A DNA stretch of 64,000 nt. Source: Enterocloster asparagiformis (lineage in GTDB: Bacteria > Bacillota > Clostridia > Lachnospirales > Lachnospiraceae). The stretch covers positions 248,001-312,000 of the forward strand of contig JAGZSY010000004.1 in the NCBI GenBank assembly GCA_018380885.1, in the 5' to 3' direction. Numbering within the stretch: the stretch's first letter is position 1; every line of letters begins with the position of its first letter. This document shows positions 16,950-25,471 of the stretch, piece after piece. The position numbers and the translations under genes are program-made. The notes beneath the pieces are model-generated. The model was given only the letters and a program-made list of their open reading frames with translations. It was not told the origin of the DNA and did not search any database.

Positions 16950-17229
16950 TGTTCGCCATCACATCGATCAGGCTGGAGAGGGCGTTGATCTCGCTGACGG
17001 TGAGTCCGGCGGTGTCCAGCGCGGATTTCGAGTCCAGGCCCAGCAGGTAGTCTGTGGTAACGTGATACAGCCTGGCCAGGTTGATCAGGTTCTCGTAGGA
17101 CGGCCGCCGGATGGAAGCCTCGTAGGCGGAAACCATGCTGGGGGTGCAGCCCAGCTGCTGCGCTACCTGTGTTTGGGTTAAATGCCTGCCCTCGCGCAGG
17201 CATTTCAGTTTGGGGCCAAAATCGATCAT
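16942..17229 (-). CDS. XRE-family transcriptional regulator (second of two)
   Basis: This 95-residue HTH_3 protein has its DNA-binding domain at residues 6-62 (LTQTQVAQQLGCTPSMVSAY as the helix-turn-helix), followed by a TTDYLLGLDSKSALDTAGL stretch. That stretch parallels SSDYLLGRKSNNHISLEGL in the XRE protein at 13177-13476. The two proteins are clearly related in layout, but their recognition helices differ. Its upstream gap has a + strand promoter towards the secreted protein genes with TAAACTA and TAGCTTA half-sites, so it likely controls those genes and itself (inference). Confidence 0.88.
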   Translation of the reverse strand: MIDFGPKLKCLREGRHLTQTQVAQQLGCTPSMVSAYEASIRRPSYENLINLARLYHVTTDYLLGLDSKSALDTAGLTVSEINALSSLIDVMANKK

Positions 17230-17269
17230 GAGTCACTTCTCCTTATACTGCTATCTTACAGGAATGGAC

Positions 17270-17328
17270 TAAACTATTGGTAATATAAAAATTTTTTTAG
17301 TTGAAAATACAGATGCGTAGCTTACAAT
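17270..17328 (+). promoter_or_regulatory. Promoter with half-sites before the secreted-protein genes
   Basis: TTGAAA at 17301-17306 and TACAAT at 17323-17328 are 16 bp apart. TAAACTA (17270-17276) and TAGCTTA (17318-17324) repeat the arrangement seen at 13518-13562. The following leader 17335-17510 contains a GC-rich, foldable stretch (17410-17480), for which I recognise no RNA family. Confidence 0.5.
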
Positions 17329-17515
17329 GTTGTGAATCGGAGATATAAATTAAAAAAAATGCCATATTTGTAAAACCTCCTGTTGAAACAATGGTACTCA
17401 GTTATATATGAAAGCCCACGGAGGCCAAGGCGTGAGGGGTCGGCAGTGTGAAGCCCGGAGCCGGAACGAAGAGGGGGATCATATTCATATCAATTATCAA
17501 AGGAGGATTTAAAAA

Positions 17516-18247
17516 ATGAAGGTGAGTAAAAGATTGGCAACGTTGGGGCTGGCGGTTGGATTGGCGGTGGCCGGCTGTATGACCGCTTTCGCGGAGGAAT
17601 TTACCGTCCATTTCGAGGGCGTTTTTTCCAGCCAACTGGAGGACACGGGGAACACCATGTCATCCGAGTATGAAAATCCCTTCAGCGGGCCCCTGTACAA
17701 CCTGTACGATGAAAACGCCACAATCACAATGGATTCGGCCAAGACCTACGGTATGTCCGGCAATCCGTCGGTATATTGGGGATATCTGGAAAACGGTCGG
17801 TTTGTGATGGTGGACTCGTTTGAGAAGGAGGATTATAACGGGATCCCAATGTTTAAAGGCATCGAGAGCCAGAAAGTCTACCCGGTTCTCAACCCCGGAC
17901 AGCTGGCTAAGGACAAGGCCGACGGCTCGGCTTATTCAAAGACCTATGTGCTGCTCATCGACGGAGTTGAGTCTGTCTCCCACTCCAATGTGTGCCTGGG
18001 CTACTTCTTTAATTTGAAGCAGGCAGGCGCCGCGGCCGGGACCGCGTTGTGGAAGCAGGACGCAGTCGGCTGGTGGTGGGACAACGGAGATGGCACGTAC
18101 CCGGTAAACCAGTGGATGGAGATCAACGGAAAATACTACTACTTTGGCGCCGACGGTTATATGCTTCACGATACGGTTACCCCGGACAATTATACCGTGG
18201 ACGGAAGCGGTGCGTGGGTGCCGGACGGAACTGATCAGACACGGTAA
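17516..18247 (+). CDS. Secreted protein with C-terminal cell-wall-binding repeat
   Basis: The 243-residue protein has a signal peptide (MKVSKRLATLGLAVGLAVAG, cleavage probably after AFA near residue 24). The middle domain (25-175) is of unknown type. The C-terminal 65 residues contain the aromatic repeat GWWWDNGDGTYPVNQWMEIN followed by GKYYYFGADGYM. This matches choline-binding-type or glucan-binding repeats (CW_binding), which attach proteins to surface polymers. AAAGGAGG precedes the ATG. The next gene encodes another protein with the same repeat at its N-terminus, so the pair likely forms a surface module. Confidence 0.8.
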   Translation: MKVSKRLATLGLAVGLAVAGCMTAFAEEFTVHFEGVFSSQLEDTGNTMSSEYENPFSGPLYNLYDENATITMDSAKTYGMSGNPSVYWGYLENGRFVMVDSFEKEDYNGIPMFKGIESQKVYPVLNPGQLAKDKADGSAYSKTYVLLIDGVESVSHSNVCLGYFFNLKQAGAAAGTALWKQDAVGWWWDNGDGTYPVNQWMEINGKYYYFGADGYMLHDTVTPDNYTVDGSGAWVPDGTDQTR

Positions 18248-18320
18248 ACCGGTAACAAAGGCATCATGAATCGAATCCAGGCTTGAAACAGCCTAAAAAT
18301 CAGAGAAGAGGGCTTATTTT

Positions 18321-19136
18321 ATGAAAAAACAGGTCAGAAAACTTTTAATCACAGGGATGGCCGCCGGTTTATCTCTGGCCGCCGGTTTTACGGCCTACGC
18401 CGGACAGTGGAAGCACGACGGCATAGGCTGGTGGTATGAGAATGACGGCGGTTCCTACTGCGCAGGCGAGTGGAGGTGGATTGACGGCAACCGCGACGGG
18501 ATCGCGGAGTGCTACTATTTTGACGCCGCGGGATACATGGCGGGCGATACGGTGGTGGACGGCTATACGGTCAATGTGGACGGAGCGTGGACTGTGGACG
18601 GCGTGGTTCAGACCAGGTCTGTGCAGAATGAAGCGCGGCCGAAGGCGGAGCTGGACGATTTTGACGACGAGGAGGTCAAGGACAGCTTTGACGACGAGGC
18701 GGTCGAGGAAGCAGAGGAGGCTCTGCGCCAGGCGGGGATGGACAGCTATGACTGGGACAATGATTCGGAGCGCAAGGAGGCTCTGTTCGACTATTTTGAA
18801 GCGCTGGGGTTTGACACGAAAAACCTGACGATCAAAAAGCGCGGAATGAACTATCATTCTAAAATTCACGGGAGCAGCGGCGACGGAGTGCTCAGTACGG
18901 GAGAAGAAAGGGATGTGAAATGGGAAACCGATCCGTTTTATGACTTTCTGATGGCAGATCACGAAGCTGTCTGGGACTGGAGCTACAACTATATATACGC
19001 CATGTACACCAACGTAAGAGATGAAGACGGAAGCATCCGCCAAAAACGACTTCAGATCGCTGGAAAAGAGGATGAAAACGAAGACGGATACGCGTCGAAT
19101 CTGATCGATGCCGTACATGCCTCTTTGGGCTATTAA
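18321..19136 (+). CDS. Secreted protein with N-terminal cell-wall-binding repeat and unknown domain
   Basis: The 271-residue protein starts with a signal peptide (MKKQVRKLLITGMAAGLSLA, cleavage after AYA near residue 27). One aromatic repeat follows at residues 29-95 (GIGWWYENDGGSY, CYYFDAAGYM). Then come a very acidic stretch (110-135, DDFDDEEVKDSFDDEAVEE) and a C-terminal domain of about 135 residues with many aromatic residues that I cannot assign. Compared with its neighbour, the repeat is at the opposite end. It should be exported and wall-associated. A terminator follows at 19175-19214. Confidence 0.78.
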   Translation: MKKQVRKLLITGMAAGLSLAAGFTAYAGQWKHDGIGWWYENDGGSYCAGEWRWIDGNRDGIAECYYFDAAGYMAGDTVVDGYTVNVDGAWTVDGVVQTRSVQNEARPKAELDDFDDEEVKDSFDDEAVEEAEEALRQAGMDSYDWDNDSERKEALFDYFEALGFDTKNLTIKKRGMNYHSKIHGSSGDGVLSTGEERDVKWETDPFYDFLMADHEAVWDWSYNYIYAMYTNVRDEDGSIRQKRLQIAGKEDENEDGYASNLIDAVHASLGY

Positions 19137-19174
19137 AATGCCGTTTTCTCCAGTAAATAACTGGAAATTAGTTG

Positions 19175-19216
19175 AAAAATCTCCCAGAATTGTTTTGGCC
19201 TCCGGGAGATTTTTCC
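19175..19216 (+). terminator. Terminator after the secreted-protein pair
   Basis: An 11-bp stem AAAAATCTCCC (19175-19185) / GGGAGATTTTT (19204-19214) has an 18-nt loop and ends in TTTTT. Confidence 0.75.
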
Positions 19217-19301
19217 ATGTCCCTGTCATTGACAAAAAATGTCTGCGGCCGTATAATCCACAAGGAAACCGAAAACGGATCGAAAAAAGGGAGGATTTGC
19301 A

Positions 19302-19697
19302 ATGGCAAGACCAAAAAAAACCACGGCTGCGGCAGCCAAGGTTGCAGAGATTAAGGAAGAAGTAAAGGCAGTGGCAAAGGAGACGGCTCCGGCTCCGGCG
19401 GCGTCCAGGACAGAGGCTGCGGCCCCCAAGGCAGAGGTGAAAGCTGAGGCCAAGGCTGCGGCGAACACGGAAGTGAAAGCGGCGCCGGCTGCTGAGATCG
19501 AGAAAACCGTAGTGGTGGAGTTCGGCGGCAAGCAGATTAAAGCCAAGGATGTGCTGGCTCAGGCTGAGAAGGCTTATTCAGAGTCCCATCCGGGCGTTGA
19601 GATCAAGAACGTGGAGCTTTACATCTCTCCGGAGCAGAACGCGGCCTACTACGTGGTGAACGGAGAGGCTTCCGACGACTTTAAAATCGAGCTGTAA
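19302..19697 (+). CDS. DUF6465 family protein
   Basis: The 131-residue protein has an Ala/Lys/Glu-rich N-terminal half (residues 1-65), probably disordered or helical. A compact C-terminal domain follows with VVVEFGGKQIKAKDVLAQAE and NVELYISPEQNAAYYVVNGE. This C-terminal domain is typical of DUF6465, frequent in Lachnospiraceae, with unknown function. AAGGGAGG precedes the ATG. It is monocistronic with terminators on both sides. No function is claimed. Confidence 0.8.
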   Translation: MARPKKTTAAAAKVAEIKEEVKAVAKETAPAPAASRTEAAAPKAEVKAEAKAAANTEVKAAPAAEIEKTVVVEFGGKQIKAKDVLAQAEKAYSESHPGVEIKNVELYISPEQNAAYYVVNGEASDDFKIEL

Positions 19698-19753
19698 AAT
19701 CAGACCGGCCCTGCGGCGGCAAAGGCCGCGCCTGTGGCCGGTGAAATTATAAC

Positions 19754-19793
19754 GAAAGAGGGAAAACGGCGTTCAGACCGTTTTCCCTCTTTT
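19754..19793. terminator. Terminator between DUF6465 and MATE genes
   Basis: A 15-bp stem (19755-19769 with 19778-19792) has A-rich and T-rich outer arms (AAAGAGGG ... CCCTCTTTT). It is suited to termination from both converging genes. Confidence 0.85.
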
Positions 19794-19814
19794 CCCATTT
19801 AAAACCGGCGTTGA

Positions 19815-21143
19815 TCACGCGTACCTGTACACGCCCTTGTACCGTTTCCGGTAATACAGGGACAGCAGCGTGCTTCCCAGCTCCGCGATGGGGATCGCCA
19901 GCCACACGCCGTCCACGCCCAACAGGGCGGGGAGGATTAAAAGGCTGGTGATAATCAGCCCAAAGGTCCGCACAAAGGAGATGACGGCGGAAATCTTTCC
20001 GTTTCCCAGCGCCGTAAACAGGGCGGAGGAAAAGATGTTCAGCCCTGAGAACAAAAAGCCCATGGCAAAGATGGAGAATCCGTGGCTGGCCAGCTGATAG
20101 ACCGCGGTGCCCTTGCGGGCGAACACCGTCACCACGGCGTCACCGGCCAGCTGGGCGAACAAGAACACCGTGACGGAGGCTGCCGCCGTGAAGATCATAG
20201 CGGTTCGGTAGACCTGCTTCAGCTGGGGATGATTCTGGCTGCCGTGGTTGAAGCTGACCACCGGGGATATCCCCTGGGAGAAGCCTAGAAACAGCGCGTT
20301 TAACAGAAACTCCGAATACTGGATAATGGTGATGGCCGCCACGCCGTCCTCCCCCGCGAACCGCATCATGGTCAGGTTGAACAGGAAGGTGATGATACCC
20401 GCGGAGAGGTTGGTGACCATCTCCGAGGACCCGTTTAGGCAGGTTTCCCCCAGCTCCGCGCCGGTCATGCGGGGACGGACAAACCAGAGCGATCTTTTCG
20501 CGCAGGCGAAGTAGATCAGCCCGAAGAGCGCCGGGATGGTGTAGCCGGCTACCGTGGCGATGGCCGCCCCTGCGATCCCCATGCCCATGGGAACGATCAG
20601 CACGTAATCCAGCACCGCGTTGGTGATTCCGGCCGCGATTGTGAGAAACAGGCCGATGCCCGGCCGACCCTCTGTGACGAAATACATTTGAAAGAGTATC
20701 TGAAGCATTAGCGCGGGCGAGAAGCCCAGCTGCCAGCGCAGGTAGGTGACGCAGTCGTCCAGAAGCACATCGCTGGCGCCCAGCATGCGGGACAGGGGGA
20801 CCGCCAGCAGCGTGCCCAGGACGGCCAGAACCAGGCCGATGACTACGTTTAAAAAAATAACGGCGGTAAATGTCTCCCTGGCCTCATCCGGCTTCCCCTC
20901 GCCCATTTTCCGCGCCACAATAGCGCTGCTGCCGGTGGACAGCATGATGGCCAGGCCCAGCACGATGTTGACGGCCGGATAGACAATGTTGATGGAGGAC
21001 AGCGCGTTGGTGCTCACGAAACGCGAGACGAACATGCCGTCCACAATGGTATAGAGGGACATAAACACCATCATAATCGTGGTGGGCAGTGCGAAAACCA
21101 ACAACGATCCGAAGGTAAACTTTTTCGACAATGAATAACTCAT
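19815..21143 (-). CDS. MATE family efflux transporter controlled by adjacent MerR regulator
   Basis: The 442-residue MATE exporter has twelve predicted membrane helices; the N-terminal SLLVFALPTTIMMVFMSLYT and DGMFVSR motifs are typical of the family. An in-frame start at 21182 exists, but the putative transcription start is near 21181. AGGAG with 8-nt spacing supports ATG 21143 instead. It is divergent from a MerR-type activator, and its promoter has the 19-bp spacer and central dyad used by MerR proteins. Induction by the exported compound, through the regulator's C-terminal ligand domain, is the likely mode. Confidence 0.92.
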   Translation of the reverse strand: MSYSLSKKFTFGSLLVFALPTTIMMVFMSLYTIVDGMFVSRFVSTNALSSINIVYPAVNIVLGLAIMLSTGSSAIVARKMGEGKPDEARETFTAVIFLNVVIGLVLAVLGTLLAVPLSRMLGASDVLLDDCVTYLRWQLGFSPALMLQILFQMYFVTEGRPGIGLFLTIAAGITNAVLDYVLIVPMGMGIAGAAIATVAGYTIPALFGLIYFACAKRSLWFVRPRMTGAELGETCLNGSSEMVTNLSAGIITFLFNLTMMRFAGEDGVAAITIIQYSEFLLNALFLGFSQGISPVVSFNHGSQNHPQLKQVYRTAMIFTAAASVTVFLFAQLAGDAVVTVFARKGTAVYQLASHGFSIFAMGFLFSGLNIFSSALFTALGNGKISAVISFVRTFGLIITSLLILPALLGVDGVWLAIPIAELGSTLLSLYYRKRYKGVYRYA

Positions 21144-21163
21144 AAAAAACACTCCTATATTTC

Positions 21164-21218
21164 TTGCATATTTCAGCCGCATTCATTATGATAAACTATA
21201 GGGTAACCCGATAGTCAA
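21164..21218. promoter_or_regulatory. Overlapping divergent promoters with MerR operator
   Basis: On the minus strand TTGACT (21213-21218) and TATCAT (21188-21193) are 19 bp apart. The spacer holds the dyad ACTAT-n-GGGT-n-ACCC-n-ATAGT at 21195-21215. This long-spacer promoter is the hallmark of MerR-activated genes. On the + strand TTGCAT (21164-21169) and TATGAT (21187-21192), 17 bp apart, would drive merR and start inside the dyad, giving autoregulation. Confidence 0.85.
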
Positions 21219-21236
21219 GAGGAGATTTGAAAAAAT

Positions 21237-22052
21237 ATGGACCAGAGAAATGAGCTCTATTTTACAACCGGTGAGTTTGCGGAGATACTGGGGGTGAAAA
21301 AACACACCCTGTTCCACTACGACGAGATCGGCCTGTTTTCCCCGGCGGTGAAGGAGGAGAACGGCTACCGGTATTATTTTGTGTGGCAGATGGATGCCTT
21401 TGAGGTGATCCGGGCGCTGCAGCGCCTGGGTATGCCTCTGAATGAGATTAAGGATTACATGGAAAGGCGTTCCCCGGAGCTTTTCCTGCGGATGATGGAC
21501 CAGCAGGAGCAGCAGATTGACCAGGAGATCAAGCGGCTGCGGTCTATGAAACAGTTTATCCGCCACGAAAAGCTGAATGTGCGGGAAGCGCTGGATGCGC
21601 GCCTGGACGAACCCTATATTGTCCATAAGGACGAGTGCTGGCTGCTTCTCTCTGAGGTAAAGGGCCGGGAGGAGCGCAGCCTGGCGGAAGAGATCGCCCT
21701 GCACGTGCGGCTGAGGGAAAAGTACCGGGTGATCCAGAGCGCAGTGGGGACCATCTGCCTGGGCTCGGACCTGGATCAGGGGAAATACAGCCGGTATGTG
21801 AGCGTTTACTCAAGGATCACCAGGCCTGTGTCCGGCCTCAAAACAGTCCGGCGCAGGGCGGGACGGTACGTGGAGGTCTGCTACCGCGGGTATGAGGACA
21901 GCATGGAAAAGCCGTACCATCTGATCCGGCAATACGGGGACCGGCTGGGGCTGCGGCTGGGGCAGGAGTGGTACGAGGACTTTTTGCTGGACGAGCTGGC
22001 TGTCAAGGGTTACGGGGACTATATCGTAAAGGTGGCGGTGGAGGCACTGTAA
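21237..22052 (+). CDS. MerR-family transcriptional regulator, BmrR-like
   Basis: The 271-residue regulator has a winged helix-turn-helix at residues 6-75 ([20 protein letters not shown], then [14 protein letters not shown]). A dimerisation coiled coil spans about 80-120. The C-terminal domain of about 150 residues is of GyrI/effector-binding type. Such proteins twist promoters with overlong spacers to activate drug-efflux genes. It is divergent from a MATE pump with just such a promoter. GAGGAG precedes the ATG. The ligand is unknown. Confidence 0.9.
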   Translation: MDQRNELYFTTGEFAEILGVKKHTLFHYDEIGLFSPAVKEENGYRYYFVWQMDAFEVIRALQRLGMPLNEIKDYMERRSPELFLRMMDQQEQQIDQEIKRLRSMKQFIRHEKLNVREALDARLDEPYIVHKDECWLLLSEVKGREERSLAEEIALHVRLREKYRVIQSAVGTICLGSDLDQGKYSRYVSVYSRITRPVSGLKTVRRRAGRYVEVCYRGYEDSMEKPYHLIRQYGDRLGLRLGQEWYEDFLLDELAVKGYGDYIVKVAVEAL

Positions 22053-22136
22053 AGAGTGTGCCCGGTCCGCGGACACTTTACACCCCCGCCTTTGACGGAA
22101 AATGGCCGCGGCGGCCGAAACAGCGCGGAAATTGAC

Positions 22137-22165
22137 TTGCGGTCAAGGCGGAATTTGCATATAAT
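22137..22165 (+). promoter_or_regulatory. Candidate upstream promoter P1
   Basis: TTGCGG at 22137-22142 and TATAAT at 22160-22165 are 17 bp apart. It would start a transcript near 22172 through the gap to the ABC operon. The first codons downstream are a 14-codon frame with no ribosome site, so no gene is called. Confidence 0.45.
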
Positions 22166-22283
22166 AGAGACATGTGTAAAAAAATGGCTTTGGGGCTGAA
22201 GGCGGAAGATGCGCTTTAATATGGAAGGAACATGGGCGAGGGCCTGAGGGAATGCTCCTGAGCCTTCTATATAAAAATAGGAA

Positions 22284-22312
22284 TTGACATTTGCCCCGTC
22301 CAATGATATAAA
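22284..22312 (+). promoter_or_regulatory. Main promoter P2 of the peptide-type ABC operon
   Basis: A full TTGACA at 22284-22289 and TATAAA at 22307-22312 are separated by 17 bp. The predicted start is near 22319, leaving a leader of about 290 nt. Confidence 0.75.
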
Positions 22313-22318
22313 TAAAAC

Positions 22319-22606
22319 CACACTAAGCTACTATGAATAGTGTAGTTAATCGCAGGAAGATACTGAATAACCTGGTGCCATCAGAGGAATCCTAACAGAA
22401 ACAGCGGTTCAGAGCGGATGGAGCTGTAAATCCATGGGAAAAACGGACCGCTTTCCCGCAGCCGAACCCGGTTTTCTGATATGAAAGGGGAACTCTCAGG
22501 GGCGCGCACCTCATTTACAAAGTTTTGATGCTGAGAACTATACAACCGCCGTGGATCTTTGTCAAGAAGATGGGGGCATACGGCAAATATGAATGGAGGA
22601 ATGATT
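22319..22606 (+). promoter_or_regulatory. Long structured 5' leader of the ABC operon, possible riboswitch or attenuator
   Basis: Between promoter P2 and the start codon there is about 290 nt with no gene. A long-range stem pairs GCGGTTC (22408-22414) with GGACCGC (22446-22452), enclosing the hairpin ATGGA/TCCAT at 22420-22437. Other short stems lie in the 3' half. I could not match it to a riboswitch class I know; a GGGGAACTCTCAGG stretch resembles the end of a glycine aptamer, but its GGAGAG partner is absent. Function is open. Confidence 0.35.
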
Positions 22607-24244
22607 ATGAAGATGAACCGTGGGATCGCAAGGCGGGCCCTGAGTCTGGGTCTGGCCGCGGTGATGGCCCTGTCCATGACCGCCTGCGCCAAGAAGCCGT
22701 CCGGTGAGTCCGGAGGGCAGCAGGCCCAGTCCGCCGGGGACGAGAAGATCGTCAACGTGGGCGTCACCGACACCTTGAATACCTTAAATCCTCTGCTGAT
22801 GGACGGCGGGGAGATCAACAAATACGCCACCGGTCTGATGTTCCTGCCCCTGATGGAGCTGGACGCGGACTTAAAGTTCGAGGGGATGCTGGCGGACTCC
22901 ATCACTGCTGAGGACGACCACAATTTCCTGGTGCACATCGACGACCGGGCCACCTGGTCCGACGGCAAGCCGGTGACTGCGGACGACGTGGTTTACACCG
23001 CGCTGCGGCTGACCAGCCCGGTGATCGGAAACACTGCCATGATGTACTACGCCTTCGTGGGCGTGGGCGACGACGGTTACACCGAGAAGGGCGCCGACCA
23101 CGTGGAGGGCATCGTCAAGGTGGACGACAAGACCGTGCGCTTTACCACCAAGGATCCCATGTCCCTGGTGACCTTCCAGAACTCCTACGCCCGCTATCTG
23201 ATGACGCTGCCCAAGCATGTGATCGAGGGCATCGCGGAGGAGGATTTAAAGTCCAACGAGTGGTTCAACCATCCCGATGTGACCAGCGGACCCTTCCGGG
23301 TAACGGATTTTGACAAGGACCACTATATCTCCTACGAGGCCAACAAGGACTACTGGAAGGGCGCGCCCAAGATCGACCGCCTGAACATCAAGATCGTGGA
23401 GGGCAGCCAGCTTTACGCGGGCTTAAAGTCCGGTGAGATCGACGTCACCCAGAACACCATGAGCGCCATTCCCATGGAGGACTACGAGAGCATAGAGGCG
23501 CTGGAGAACGTGACGGCGGTGTACGGCGACCCGGTGACCAACCAATCCGTGTTCATCCAGACGGCCAATGTGCCGGACGTCAGGGTGCGCCAGGCCATGC
23601 TCTGCGCAATCGACCGCAACCGGATTCTGGATCAGCTGATGAAGGGGCACGGCGAAGTGATCGACGGCTTCCTGTCCTCGGCCAGCCCGTACTTCGACTC
23701 CTCCATCACCCCGGTTTCATACGACCCCGAGCGGGCCAAGGCGTTGCTGGCCGAGGCCGGGTGGGATTCGGGCAAGACTCTTAAATTCTATATCAACTCC
23801 GGCGACAGCACCTTTATCAACGTCGCTTCCGTGATCACAGCCCAGTGGGCTGAGGTGGGAATCAAGGCGAATATCCAGACTGTGGATTTCGCCACCCTGA
23901 TGGCCACCGCCACCTCCGGGGATTACGACGTGCTGGCCGTGCAGTACACCTACGCGCCGGTGGATCCCTTTGCGGATATCAACTGGCTGATCAATATGAA
24001 GGACAGCTGGACCGGCTATGAGAACGCGGATGTAAACGACGCCCTCTCCAAGGTGCAGGGGACCAACGACACTACGGAGGTGGCAAAGCTGTACTCCGTT
24101 GTGGACAAAAGGGTGCAGGAGGACGTGCCCATGTTCTCCGCCTACGTGATCAGCTCCCTGGGCGCGGTGAATAAGCGCCTGACCGGGGTGCAGCCCTCTG
24201 TCTACGGGTTCTTCAACCATGTGGAGCAGTGGGATGTAAACTGA
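22607..24244 (+). CDS. ABC transporter substrate-binding protein, peptide/opine/nickel type
   Basis: The 545-residue lipoprotein of the SBP_bac_5 (DppA/OppA/NikA) family delivers a peptide-like ligand to the membrane complex. The lipobox is SMTAC with a Cys at about residue 27. The family stretch ATWSDGKPVTADDVVYTALR lies near 130. An upstream frame extension exists, but GGAGG at 22595-22599 fits ATG 22607 with a 7-nt gap. It heads an operon of importer subunits plus an acetamidase/formamidase homologue, so the ligand may carry an amide group (inference). A large inverted repeat follows the stop. Confidence 0.92.
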   Translation: MKMNRGIARRALSLGLAAVMALSMTACAKKPSGESGGQQAQSAGDEKIVNVGVTDTLNTLNPLLMDGGEINKYATGLMFLPLMELDADLKFEGMLADSITAEDDHNFLVHIDDRATWSDGKPVTADDVVYTALRLTSPVIGNTAMMYYAFVGVGDDGYTEKGADHVEGIVKVDDKTVRFTTKDPMSLVTFQNSYARYLMTLPKHVIEGIAEEDLKSNEWFNHPDVTSGPFRVTDFDKDHYISYEANKDYWKGAPKIDRLNIKIVEGSQLYAGLKSGEIDVTQNTMSAIPMEDYESIEALENVTAVYGDPVTNQSVFIQTANVPDVRVRQAMLCAIDRNRILDQLMKGHGEVIDGFLSSASPYFDSSITPVSYDPERAKALLAEAGWDSGKTLKFYINSGDSTFINVASVITAQWAEVGIKANIQTVDFATLMATATSGDYDVLAVQYTYAPVDPFADINWLINMKDSWTGYENADVNDALSKVQGTNDTTEVAKLYSVVDKRVQEDVPMFSAYVISSLGAVNKRLTGVQPSVYGFFNHVEQWDVN

Positions 24245-24246
24245 TT

Positions 24247-24358
24247 CTCAGGGCCGGCTGCGACAAACGAACAAGAAAGTGACCTGTACTCCCGGAAAGC
24301 GGCCCCTGCGGGCTGTTTTCTGGGCGTCCTTGTTTGGAGGCGACGGGCCGGCCCTGAG
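24247..24358 (+). repeat. Long intercistronic stem-loop
   Basis: The perfect 12-bp arms CTCAGGGCCGGC (24247-24258) and GCCGGCCCTGAG (24347-24358) enclose a loop that itself holds AACAAG/CTTGTT and GCCC/GGGC pairings. It lies between the binding-protein gene and the first ATPase gene. There is no T-run, so it is more likely an mRNA stabiliser or processing site than a terminator. Confidence 0.55.
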
Positions 24359-24427
24359 GCCGGAGCGCCGCCTGCGCCAGAGGAACGTGCCGGCGACGGC
24401 AGTAAACGACATCAGAAAGGAAACAAC

Positions 24428-25467
<1,040 letters not shown>

Positions 25468-25471
<4 letters not shown>

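Noticed and set aside
13177..17229. Toxin-antitoxin or prophage immunity region suggested by two XRE genes
   Set aside because: No toxin-like partner, integrase, phage structural gene or att repeat is present. The XRE genes are flanked by glycosyltransferase and surface-protein genes.
17400..17510. c-di-GMP riboswitch or group II intron fragment before the secreted-protein gene
   Set aside because: The GC-rich leader can fold, but the conserved motifs of c-di-GMP-I/II aptamers and of group II intron domain V were not found.
22160..22220. Short frame of 14 codons after candidate promoter P1 (possible leader peptide)
   Set aside because: No ribosome binding site and no run of regulatory codons, so it is not supportable as a gene.
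22450..22520. Glycine riboswitch in the ABC operon leader
   Set aside because: A CTCTCAGG stretch is present, but the conserved GGAGAG partner and the second aptamer are missing, so only an unassigned structured leader is reported.
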